Positions 9,305 to 17,430 of a stretch of 64,000 bases of DNA are shown in pieces. Numbering within the stretch: position 1 is the stretch's first letter; each line of letters starts with the position of its first letter. The notes beneath the pieces were generated by a model. That model had not been told where the DNA came from and ran no database searches. It worked only from the letters and a program-made list of their open reading frames with translations. Position numbers and translations under genes: made by a program. The stretch is from Streptomyces avermitilis MA-4680 = NBRC 14893 (GTDB taxonomy: Bacteria; Actinomycetota; Actinomycetes; Streptomycetales; Streptomycetaceae). Location: contig NC_003155.5 in NCBI RefSeq assembly GCF_000009765.2, positions 2,728,001-2,792,000 on the forward strand, given 5' to 3'.

Positions 9305-9655
9305 GACGACCTCCCGCGTACGAGGCCGCCACGATGAGGCCCCGCCTATGTCCAACTAGTGAACTCTAAGCTGAGCCGTTTGGGTTACCTCCCGTCAAGA
9401 GGTTGAGCTGCATCCGACGCGGATGAGCGCGCGTGAGGGCCGCGCCCCGATGGAAAACCGGCTGCGACAGGGTCGATACCGCCCGTGTCTCACGTCACAG
9501 CAGCAAAATCCGGACCACGTGCGAGGTGTCACCCTTTCGGCCGTGAACGATCGAGCAGGTGCTCCGGTCGTTCACACCTTGTCGCGCTCCCGGCCGCCCC
9601 TACGGCGCAGACGAGCGCCCGCCCGGTCGCCTTCCGGCCCCCGCCGCACGCTCCC
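9305..9655. other. Intergenic region between rok7B7 and ngcG
   Basis: No credible gene. It holds the promoter region of rok7B7 (minus-strand TAGAGT, a Streptomyces-like -10, opposite 9363-9368) and the ngc terminator hairpin at 9543-9575. Confidence 0.6.
9543..9575. terminator. Hairpin downstream of ngcG
   Basis: GTGAACGA (9543-9550) pairs with TCGTTCAC (9568-9575), with an inner AGCA/TGCT stem. It lies about 80 bp after the ngcG stop and would end the ngcEFG transcript. Confidence 0.55.
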
Positions 9656-10576
9656 CTACTTCAATGCGCCCGCCGTCAGTCCCTGCACGACCTGCCTCTG
9701 GAAGATGATGTACGCCGCCAGCACGGGGAGCATGGCCATCACCAGACCCGCGAACAGGCCCGACCAGTCGCCCTTGTACCCCTGGCTGGTCGCCAGCTCT
9801 ACGAGGCCCTGGGAAAGCACCTTCTTGTCCGGGTCGGTGTTCAGCACCGTCGGGAGCATGTACTGGTTCCACTGCCCCAGGAAATTGAAGATGCCCACGC
9901 TGATCAGGCCCGGCTTGGCCATCGGCAGCATGATCTGGAAGAACGTCCGGGTGTGCGACGCGCCGTCCACGAACGCCGCCTCGGCGATCGACGTCGGCAA
10001 CGTCCTGAAGAAAGAGGTCAGGAAGAAGACCGTGAACGGCAGCGAGTACGCGATGTAGACGAGGATCAGGCCCGGCAGCGTGTTCAGCAGCCGCATGTTG
10101 TTCAGTACGTAGAACAACGGCACCAGGGCGAGCATGACCGGGAAGCTCATTCCTCCGACGAAGAGGAAGTAGATGAAGCGGTTGCCCGGAAAGTCGAACC
10201 GGGCGAGAACGTAGGCCGCCATCGAGCCGAGCACGAGCGTGCCGACCAGCGAGAAGCCCACCACTATGAGCGTGTTGCCGAAGTAGTCGCTCATGTGAGC
10301 CTGTGACCAGGCGCGCGACCAGTTCTCGAAATGCAGCTTGTCCGGCAGCGACCAGGGCGAGCTGAAAATGGAGTCGTCATCCTTGAAGGACGTCATCACC
10401 GCCCACAGGAGCGGCAGAACGACCATGATCGCCCAGAGGATGAGGACACCGTGCGAGAAGACGTTCAGGACGCCGCCCTCGCTGCTCTTCTCCTTCTTCC
10501 GCGCGGCCGCTGTCTTCGTCACTCGCGGACGGTCCTCGATCCGGTCCACCGGAGGCGGGGTGTCAGTGGTCTTCAT
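9656..10576 (-). CDS. ngcG: ABC transporter permease, MalG/NgcG-type
   Basis: A 306-residue inner-membrane permease of the oligosaccharide (CUT1) class. Six membrane helices follow a charged N-terminal tail. The EAA loop that contacts the ATPase is EAAFVDGASHTRTFFQIMLP. The start ATG 10576 overlaps the TGA of the upstream permease (TGATG), so the two are coupled. No ATPase gene lies in the operon, consistent with CUT1 transporters of Streptomyces that share the MsiK ATPase. Together with NgcE/F it should import N-acetylglucosamine or chitobiose; the assignment comes from the binding protein and gene order. Confidence 0.88.
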   Translation of the reverse strand: MKTTDTPPPVDRIEDRPRVTKTAAARKKEKSSEGGVLNVFSHGVLILWAIMVVLPLLWAVMTSFKDDDSIFSSPWSLPDKLHFENWSRAWSQAHMSDYFGNTLIVVGFSLVGTLVLGSMAAYVLARFDFPGNRFIYFLFVGGMSFPVMLALVPLFYVLNNMRLLNTLPGLILVYIAYSLPFTVFFLTSFFRTLPTSIAEAAFVDGASHTRTFFQIMLPMAKPGLISVGIFNFLGQWNQYMLPTVLNTDPDKKVLSQGLVELATSQGYKGDWSGLFAGLVMAMLPVLAAYIIFQRQVVQGLTAGALK

Positions 10577-11499
10577 CAGTACTCCAGCCGCTCGCGCCGG
10601 CCCAGCCTCATCACGATCGCCGCGAACAGCAGCGTGACGACGAGGAGGGCGACACCGATCGTTGTCGCGTAGGCGGCGTTCGCGTCGCGGAACGCCGATT
10701 GGTACACGTACAGCGGAAGGACCGTGGTCGAGTAGTCGGGACCACCGGGACCTACCGTCATGATCTGCACGGCGGCGAATGCCTCGGCGCCGAGAGACAG
10801 AATGCCCATGTAGACCCATCCGGACTGCACGGTGTCCCAGAGCAGTGGAAGAGTGATTTTGAAGAACGTGGTGAACCGGCTCGCGCCGTCGAGGAGAGCG
10901 GCCTCGTAGAAGTCCTTCGGAATCGACGCCATTCCCGCGGAGAACAGCACCACGAAGAACCCGACCGTGCTCCACAGGAGCACCGCCATCACACACCAGA
11001 GGGCGAGATTCGGGTCGCCCAGCCAGTCCGGCTGGACACTTCCGAGACCGATGGCCTGCAAAGTCCCGTTGATCACACCGTCGTTGGGGTTGTACGCGAA
11101 CTGGAAGAGCAGGGCGACGATCGCGATCGACAGCACCTGCGGGAAGAAGTAGGCGATCTTGTAGAAACCCGAGCCGCGCACTCCGGTGATGGCGGCGCCC
11201 TTACGGCGCCGCCCACCGACATTGAGCATGAAGGCGAAGAACAGCGCGAGGCTCAGCGTCACCAGCGGCAGCAGCAAGGCGAAAACCAGACTGTGCCGCA
11301 ACGACTTCCAGAAGATGTCGTCGTCGAACATTCTGGTGTAGTTCGCGAAGCCGACCATCTTGAAGTCGGGGCTCAGACCGGTCCAGTCCGTGAACGAGTA
11401 GTAGATCGCCTGGATGAACGGCCAGATCACGAAGATCGCGTACAGCGCCAAGGGGGCCACCAAGAACCCCACAATGAAACGGTACTTGCCGTGTTGCAT
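10576..11499 (-). CDS. ngcF: ABC transporter permease, MalF/NgcF-type
   Basis: A 307-residue CUT1 permease, partner of the next gene. The first helix (FIVGFLVAPLALYAIFVIWP) is followed by the typical YYSFTDW segment, and the EAA loop is EAALLDGASRFTTFFKITLP. The ATG at 11499 was chosen because it gives the canonical short basic N-terminus. It lies 59 bp downstream of the ngcE stop in the same operon and overlaps ngcG by one base of its stop codon. Confidence 0.88.
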   Translation of the reverse strand: MQHGKYRFIVGFLVAPLALYAIFVIWPFIQAIYYSFTDWTGLSPDFKMVGFANYTRMFDDDIFWKSLRHSLVFALLLPLVTLSLALFFAFMLNVGGRRRKGAAITGVRGSGFYKIAYFFPQVLSIAIVALLFQFAYNPNDGVINGTLQAIGLGSVQPDWLGDPNLALWCVMAVLLWSTVGFFVVLFSAGMASIPKDFYEAALLDGASRFTTFFKITLPLLWDTVQSGWVYMGILSLGAEAFAAVQIMTVGPGGPDYSTTVLPLYVYQSAFRDANAAYATTIGVALLVVTLLFAAIVMRLGRRERLEY

Positions 11500-11558
11500 G
11501 GTTACCGACCCCGATCGTTTCGCGGGTGCCGCCGCTGGTGACGCGTCCGCACGTGCTG

Positions 11559-13010
11559 CTACTGGTGCTTGTAGTGCTTGATGGACTGGTCCTTGGCAGC
11601 CGCGTCCGCGTAGCCCTGGATCTTCTTGATGGCCTCGGCCGGGGTGAGCCGCCCTGCCATCATCTCGCCGAGACCGGAGACACCGATCTGCTCCTTCTGG
11701 AGCTTCACGTACCAGTCCTGGAGGCGCGGGTTGACCACGTTGTCGCCGGCCTTGTCCAGGGCCGCGACACCGGACTTGAGGCCCGGGGTCAGCTCGATGC
11801 CGTCCGTACCGCCGTTGAACGCGGTGAGCGACTTCACCTGACTGGTGAAGTTCTTCGACGACGCCTCGCTGAGCATGATGCGGAGCTGCTCCATGCCGCC
11901 GGCGGGGTTGTTCGCCTTGGCCGGAACGATGAACGGTTCGCCACCGGAGGCCCAGATGGTCCCGAACGGCATCTTGTCGGAGCTGTCGAGGCCGGACGGA
12001 CCGCTGACCGCCAGGTTGAAGTCCGCCGGGATGACCTTCGCGGACTCGTTCTCCACCCAGGAGCCGTTCGGGATGAACAGCGCCTTGCCCTTGGCCCAGG
12101 CGGTCTGCGACTGGATGTGGTCGATGCCCGGGGTGCCCTTGAGGATGTAGCCCTTCTTGTAGAGCTCGTAGTACGCCTCGAAGGCGGACTTGACGGCCGG
12201 GTCCTTCCAGGCGTTCGGCTCCAGGTTGTCGATCTTGTCGAGAACCTCGCGGCCGCCGATCTTGGCGATGAAGGGGTAGAGCGAGAACGGCAGGTAGTAC
12301 GGGTACTTGCCCGCGTACGTCCAGCCGGCGATGCCCTTCTTCTTCGCCTTCGCGCAGAGCGCGAGCATGGCGTCCCAGTCCTCGGGGTACGTCGAGTCGA
12401 GCTTCTCGAGGGCGGTCTGCGAGTACCAGACGCCGTAGACCGTGTAGGCGTAGTACATGATCCAGACGGGGTCGCCGTCGAACTGGCCCATCTCCACGAT
12501 CCCGGGGCGCAGCGTGTCGCGGACCTTCTTCGCCGGGTCGTCGATCGACGGCGCGTCGAGGAGCGGCGTGAGGTCGGTCAGCTGCTTCTTGCCGACGAGC
12601 ACACCCATGTCCATCTGCTGGGCGCCCGAGTTGTCGATCAGGTCCGGCGGAGTGCCGCCGTTGAACTTGGGCTGAAGCTCGGACTGGATCTTCTGGGTCT
12701 TGTGGAAATCGATCGTGACCTTGGGATACGCCTTCTTGTACTCGGCGTTCGCGTCGGTCGCGTACTTCGTACCGAAACCGCCGTCGAAGATGACGACCGA
12801 CAGCGCGGCGGTCTCGTTGACGCCCAGCGGGTTCTTCTTCGTCTTCTTGCCGGTCTTGGCCTTGTCCTCGGAACCGCTGTCGCTGCTCGCACAAGCGGAC
12901 AAGAAGCTCATCGTAGGTACGGAGATCAGACCGAGCGCGGCGGACCGCTTGATCAGGTCGCGGCGGCCGATGCCTCCGGTGTTGCGGTTCTCGGCGGAAG
13001 TGGATCCCAT
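11559..13010 (-). CDS. ngcE: Solute-binding lipoprotein NgcE (GlcNAc/chitobiose ABC importer)
   Basis: A 483-residue family 1 extracellular binding protein. The N-terminus has a twin-arginine motif (GRRDLIKRSA, Arg16-Arg17) followed by a hydrophobic stretch and lipobox LSAC (Cys40), so it should be a Tat-exported lipoprotein. I prefer ATG 13010, with GAGG about 10 nt upstream, over TTG 13016. Opening residues and gene order resemble NgcE of Streptomyces, which binds N-acetylglucosamine and N,N'-diacetylchitobiose. The first gene of ngcEFG, it lies under a promoter region containing a dre-like DasR site at 13210-13225. Confidence 0.87.
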   Translation of the reverse strand: MGSTSAENRNTGGIGRRDLIKRSAALGLISVPTMSFLSACASSDSGSEDKAKTGKKTKKNPLGVNETAALSVVIFDGGFGTKYATDANAEYKKAYPKVTIDFHKTQKIQSELQPKFNGGTPPDLIDNSGAQQMDMGVLVGKKQLTDLTPLLDAPSIDDPAKKVRDTLRPGIVEMGQFDGDPVWIMYYAYTVYGVWYSQTALEKLDSTYPEDWDAMLALCAKAKKKGIAGWTYAGKYPYYLPFSLYPFIAKIGGREVLDKIDNLEPNAWKDPAVKSAFEAYYELYKKGYILKGTPGIDHIQSQTAWAKGKALFIPNGSWVENESAKVIPADFNLAVSGPSGLDSSDKMPFGTIWASGGEPFIVPAKANNPAGGMEQLRIMLSEASSKNFTSQVKSLTAFNGGTDGIELTPGLKSGVAALDKAGDNVVNPRLQDWYVKLQKEQIGVSGLGEMMAGRLTPAEAIKKIQGYADAAAKDQSIKHYKHQ

Positions 13011-13209
13011 GCTCAAGTCCTCGCCTTCTCCAGGACTCAGGCGGTGAACCGGATCCTCCCCGGCACCGCGGTGATGGTGAAGCTGGGGTCGTGCATGAGG
13101 GATTCAGTGGGACGGCACGGCAGTCACGCGTGCTCCGAACGGTCCGCCGCCTCCCGATTCCCCCCGGGTCCTGCCTGTCCACAGCCGTCGAACGACTAGG
13201 CGGACGCCG

Positions 13210-13225
13210 ACAGGTATAGTCCACT
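13210..13225. promoter_or_regulatory. dre-like DasR binding site upstream of ngcE
   Basis: ACAGGTATAGTCCACT matches the dre consensus ACTGGTCTAGACCACT at 13 of 16 positions, including the central TAG and both outer GGT/CCACT blocks. DasR is the GntR-family GlcNAc regulator of Streptomyces. A site about 200 bp upstream of a GlcNAc/chitobiose importer gene fits that regulon. Site identity is by eye against a remembered consensus. Confidence 0.65.
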
Positions 13226-13459
13226 TCTTGCCAGCGGAGCAACATCGAACGCACGGTGGGCCTTGGGTCTTTTCCGAGTTGAGACCTCGCGGAAATATGA
13301 GCCGACTGTGTGTTGCCCGAGCAAAGATCGACACTGCTCGGGCCCCTCGGAATGCGCGCGATACGTGGCGCTTCGCGCGCTATGGGACCCGGATGCCACA
13401 TCCAACACCCTTGACAGCACCGGCCACTTGAACCCCTACTGGTGCTTGCCCGCGAAGTT

Positions 13460-13471
13460 GACAACGTTGTC
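13460..13471. promoter_or_regulatory. Operator palindrome upstream of GH92 gene
   Basis: GACAACGTTGTC is a perfect 12-bp palindrome located about 20 bp downstream of the predicted -10 and 36 bp before the start codon, a roadblock position for a LacI-type repressor. The identical sequence occurs at 20940-20951 in front of the other GH92 gene, which makes chance unlikely. Confidence 0.8.
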
Positions 13472-13506
13472 CATTTCATTCCGAGGCGCAGGGAGGGTGC
13501 TCGCGC

Positions 13507-16500
13507 ATGCAGCACGGAGCTCGGCACAGGTGGGGTTTGACATCCGGGTACAGACCCGGTTCCGGGCGCAGGCCCGGTCCTTCGGCGGTCGTTGCGGTGG
13601 CCGCCTTCGCTCTGGTGGTGGCCTCGCAGGGCGCGGCCGTGGCCCGGCCCGCCCAAGCGGCGGCGGCCGACCGGGAATTCGCTTCCTCGTTCGAGTCCGG
13701 TGAGCCGGCCCCGGACTGGCTCAGCACCGTCGACACGGCGGCGGACGGTTCGAAGCGGGCGTCGGGGGTGGACGGCGGCTACAGCACCGGCATTCCGGGC
13801 AATGTGACCGACCACGTCACGGATGTCCGGGCCGGCGCCGAGAACACCGGAGCGGGCGAGGTGAAGGAGAACCTCGTCGACGGCGAATCGAGCACCAAGT
13901 GGCTGACGTTCACGCCCACGGGCTGGGCGGAGTTCGACCTCGACGCCCCGGTCAAGCTGGTGACGTACGCGCTGACGTCGGCCAATGACGCCGACGAGCG
14001 CGACCCCGCCGACTGGACCCTCCAGGGCTCGACGGACGGCAAGGACTGGAAGACCCTGGACACCCGCACCGGCGAGTCGTTCGCCGAGCGGTTCCAGACG
14101 AAGTCGTACGACCTTGCGAGCCCGGCCGAGTACCAGCACTTCCGGCTCGACATCACCAAGAACCACGGCGCGGACCTCCTGCAGCTCGCCGACGTCCAGT
14201 TCTCGACGGGCGGCACCTCCGACCCGGCGCCCAAGGACATGCTCTCGCTGGTCGACCGCGGCCCGAGCGGCTCCCCCACCGCCAAGGCGGGCGCCGGCTT
14301 CACCGGCAAGCGGGCGCTGCGGTACGCGGGAACCCACAAGGCCGACGCGCGGGCCTACTCGTACAACAAGGTCTTCGACGTCAATGTGGGCGTCGGGCGG
14401 GACACCGAGCTCTCGTACCGCATCTTCCCTTCGATGGCGGACAAGGACCGGGACTACGACGCCACGAACGTCTCCGTCGACCTGGTCTTCACGGACGGCA
14501 CCTATCTGAGCGACCTGAAGGCGACGGACCAGCACGGCTTCGCGCTGACCCCGCAGGGGCAGGGCGCTGCCAAGATCCTGTACGTCAACCAGTGGAACAA
14601 CGTCGTCTCGCGGATCGGGTCGGTCGCGGCGGGCAGGACGGTGGACCGGATCCTGGTGGCGTACGACTCGCCGAAGGGACCCGCGAAGTTCCGCGGCTGG
14701 CTGGACGACATAGCGCTGAAGGCCGCGCCGCCCGAGAAGCCGAAGGCGCATCTGTCCGACTACGCGCTGACGACCCGCGGCACGAACTCCAGCAGCGGCT
14801 TCTCGCGTGGCAACAACTTCCCGGCGACGGCCGTGCCGCACGGCTTCAACTTCTGGACGCCGGTGACCAACGCGGGCTCGCTCAGCTGGCTGTACGACTA
14901 CGCGCGGTCCAACAACGCGGACAACCTGCCGACCATCCAGGCGTTCAGCGCGAGCCATGAGCCCAGTCCCTGGATGGGCGACCGGCAGACGTTCCAGGTG
15001 ATGCCGTCGGCCGCGTCCGGCACCCCGGACACCGGGCGCACCGCGCGGGCGCTCGCCTTCCGGCACGAGAACGAGACGGCCCGTCCGTACTACTACGGGG
15101 TGACGTTCGAGAACGGCCTCAAGGCGGAGATGGCGCCGACGGATCACGCGGCGGCGCTGCGCTTCACCTATCCCGGTGACGACGCGAGCGTGCTCTTCGA
15201 CAACGTGACGGACCAGGCGGGGCTGACGCTCGACAAGGAGCACGGGATCGTCACCGGCTACTCCGACGTGAAGTCGGGGCTGTCGACCGGGGCGACGCGG
15301 CTGTTCGTGTACGGGGTGTTCGACGCTCCGGTCAAGGAGGGGGCGTCCTCCGGGGTCAAGGGCTATCTGCGCTTCGCGCCGGGCGCCGACCACACCGTCA
15401 CGCTGCGGCTCGCCACCTCGCTGATCAGCGTCGACCAGGCCAAGGACAACCTCGGCCAGGAGATCCCGGACGGCACCTCGTTCACCACGGTCAAGAACCG
15501 GGCCCAGCAGCAGTGGGACAAGCTGCTCGGCAAGGTGGAGGTCGAGGGTGCCACGCCCGATCAGCTGACGACCCTCTACTCCAGCATGTACCGGCTGTAC
15601 CTGTACCCCAACTCCGGCTTCGAGAAGATCGGTTCGAAGTACCGGTACGCGTCTCCGTTCCAGCCGATGCCGAGCCCGGACACCCCGACGCACACCGGGG
15701 CGAAGATCGTCGACGGCAAGGTGTACGTCAACAACGGCTTCTGGGACACCTATCGGACGACCTGGCCGGCCTACTCGTTCCTGACGCCCGGTCAGGCGGG
15801 CGAGATGGTGGACGGGTTCGTGCAGCAGTACAAGGACGGCGGCTGGACCTCGCGGTGGTCGTCGCCGGGGTACGCGGACCTGATGACGGGCACGTCGTCG
15901 GACGTGGCGTTCGCGGACGCGTATGTGAAGGGCGTCGACTTCGACGCGAAGGCGGCATACGACGCGGCGGTGAAGAACGCGACGGTCGTACCGCCGTCCT
16001 CCGGGGTGGGCCGTAAGGGCATGGCCACCTCGCCCTTCCTCGGCTACACGAGCACGGACACGTCCGAGGGCCTGTCGTGGGCGATGGAGGGCTACAACAA
16101 CGACTACGGCATCGCACGGATGGGCCAGGCGCTCTACAAGAAGACCGGCAAGAAGCGGTACAAGGAGGAGGCCGCGTACTTCCTCAACCGGGCGCAGGAC
16201 TACGTGAAGCTCTTCGACGGGAAGGCCGGGTTCTTCCAGGGCCGCGACGGGAAGGGCGACTGGCGGGTCGACTCGGCCACCTACGACCCGCGCGTGTGGG
16301 GTTACGACTACACCGAGACGAACGGCTGGGGGTACGCCTTCACCGCACCGCAGGACTCGCGGGGTCTGGCGAACCTGTACGGCGGCCGTGGAGCGCTGGC
16401 CAAGAAGCTCGACACGTACTTCGCGACGCCGGAGACGGCCTCGCCGGACTTCGTCGGCTCGTACGGCGGCGTCATCCACGAGATGACGGAGGCACGGGAC

Positions 16501-17352
16501 GTCCGGATGGGCATGTACGGGCACTCCAACCAGGTCGCGCACCACGTGAACTACATGTACGACGCGGCGGGCCGGCCCTGGAAGACGCAGGCCAACGTCC
16601 GTGAGGTGCTGTCCCGCCTCTACACCGGCAGCGAGATCGGGCAGGGATACCACGGCGACGAGGACAACGGCGAGCAGTCGGCCTGGTACCTGTTCTCCGC
16701 GCTCGGCTTCTATCCGCTGGTGATGGGCAGCGGCGAGTACGCCATCGGCTCGCCGCTGTTCACCAAGGCGACGGTGCACCTGGAGAACGGCCGGGACCTG
16801 GTCGTCAAGGCGCCGAAGAACAGCGCGAAGAACGTGTACGTGCAGGGGCTGAAGGTCAACGGCAAGAAGTGGACGTCGACCTCGCTCCCCCACTCGCTGA
16901 TCGCGAAGGGCGGGGTACTGGCGTTCGACATGGGCGCGAAGCCGTCGTCGTGGGGCAGCGGCGGCGGCGCGGGCCCGGTGTCGATCACGAAGGGCGACCA
17001 GGTGCCGTCGCCGCGGGCGGACGCCATCAAGGGTGGCGGTGCGCTCTTCGACGACACGTCGGCGACGAGCGCGACCGTGACATCGGTGGAACTGCCGGTC
17101 GCCGCCCGCACGAAGGCGGTCCAGTACACGCTGACGTCGTCCTCCGACCACACGGCGGCGCCGGCCGGCTGGGTCCTCGAGGCCTCGGCGGACGGCACGC
17201 ACTGGACGACGGTCGACAGGCGCACGGACGAGTCCTTCACCTGGGACAGACAGACCCGGGTGTTCTCGATCGCGCATCCGGGCAAGTACGCCCACTACCG
17301 CCTGGTCCCGACGGCCGAGGCGACCCTGGCGGAGGTGGAACTGCTGTCCTGA
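13507..17352 (+). CDS. Secreted GH92 alpha-mannosidase with F5/8-type C domains
   Basis: A 1281-residue exported enzyme. The first about 55 residues are a long signal peptide ending at an Ala-rich site (ARPAQAAAA). Residues about 90-245 form a discoidin/F5-8-type-C carbohydrate-binding domain. The GH92 catalytic region spans about 425-1110, with NGFWDTYRTTWPAYSFLTP and HGDEDNGEQSAWYLFSALGF, the family signature. A second F5/8-like repeat ends the protein (DGTHWTTVDRRTDESF). GH92 enzymes are Ca-dependent exo-alpha-mannosidases (alpha-1,2 and related) acting on yeast mannan or N-glycan mannose. It starts at ATG 13507 with GGGAGG 10 nt upstream. The shared operator suggests co-regulation with the converging GH92 gene. 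Confidence 0.92.
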   Translation: MQHGARHRWGLTSGYRPGSGRRPGPSAVVAVAAFALVVASQGAAVARPAQAAAADREFASSFESGEPAPDWLSTVDTAADGSKRASGVDGGYSTGIPGNVTDHVTDVRAGAENTGAGEVKENLVDGESSTKWLTFTPTGWAEFDLDAPVKLVTYALTSANDADERDPADWTLQGSTDGKDWKTLDTRTGESFAERFQTKSYDLASPAEYQHFRLDITKNHGADLLQLADVQFSTGGTSDPAPKDMLSLVDRGPSGSPTAKAGAGFTGKRALRYAGTHKADARAYSYNKVFDVNVGVGRDTELSYRIFPSMADKDRDYDATNVSVDLVFTDGTYLSDLKATDQHGFALTPQGQGAAKILYVNQWNNVVSRIGSVAAGRTVDRILVAYDSPKGPAKFRGWLDDIALKAAPPEKPKAHLSDYALTTRGTNSSSGFSRGNNFPATAVPHGFNFWTPVTNAGSLSWLYDYARSNNADNLPTIQAFSASHEPSPWMGDRQTFQVMPSAASGTPDTGRTARALAFRHENETARPYYYGVTFENGLKAEMAPTDHAAALRFTYPGDDASVLFDNVTDQAGLTLDKEHGIVTGYSDVKSGLSTGATRLFVYGVFDAPVKEGASSGVKGYLRFAPGADHTVTLRLATSLISVDQAKDNLGQEIPDGTSFTTVKNRAQQQWDKLLGKVEVEGATPDQLTTLYSSMYRLYLYPNSGFEKIGSKYRYASPFQPMPSPDTPTHTGAKIVDGKVYVNNGFWDTYRTTWPAYSFLTPGQAGEMVDGFVQQYKDGGWTSRWSSPGYADLMTGTSSDVAFADAYVKGVDFDAKAAYDAAVKNATVVPPSSGVGRKGMATSPFLGYTSTDTSEGLSWAMEGYNNDYGIARMGQALYKKTGKKRYKEEAAYFLNRAQDYVKLFDGKAGFFQGRDGKGDWRVDSATYDPRVWGYDYTETNGWGYAFTAPQDSRGLANLYGGRGALAKKLDTYFATPETASPDFVGSYGGVIHEMTEARDVRMGMYGHSNQVAHHVNYMYDAAGRPWKTQANVREVLSRLYTGSEIGQGYHGDEDNGEQSAWYLFSALGFYPLVMGSGEYAIGSPLFTKATVHLENGRDLVVKAPKNSAKNVYVQGLKVNGKKWTSTSLPHSLIAKGGVLAFDMGAKPSSWGSGGGAGPVSITKGDQVPSPRADAIKGGGALFDDTSATSATVTSVELPVAARTKAVQYTLTSSSDHTAAPAGWVLEASADGTHWTTVDRRTDESFTWDRQTRVFSIAHPGKYAHYRLVPTAEATLAEVELLS

Positions 17353-17370
17353 GGGCCCCCCACGGGAGAG

Positions 17371-17407
17371 AAGGGGCGGACCCGGAGTCACTCCGGGTCC
17401 GCCCCTT
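17371..17407. terminator. Bidirectional terminator between the convergent GH92 genes
   Basis: A perfect 17-bp stem (17371-17387 with 17391-17407) and a 3-nt loop lie in the 78-bp gap between two convergent stop codons, so it can serve both genes. Confidence 0.88.
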
Positions 17408-17430
17408 CGGCGTGGCCGAGGTCCCGGAGG

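Larger units (their letters stand above)
13017..13506. other. Divergent promoter region, ngcE / GH92 mannosidase
   Basis: 490 bp without a gene. It contains the dre-like site (13210-13225) serving ngcE leftward. Rightward there is a promoter with TTGACA (13411-13416), an 18-bp spacer and CCTACT (13435-13440), then the palindrome at 13460-13471 just downstream, and GGGAGG before the ATG at 13507. Confidence 0.6.

Noticed and set aside
10576..17391. A 2271-codon open frame on the minus strand
   Set aside because: Only the first 924 bases (10576-11499, ngcF) are coding. The rest is antisense to GH92 and ngcE and reads as Arg/Pro/Gly-rich shadow sequence, a GC-bias artefact.
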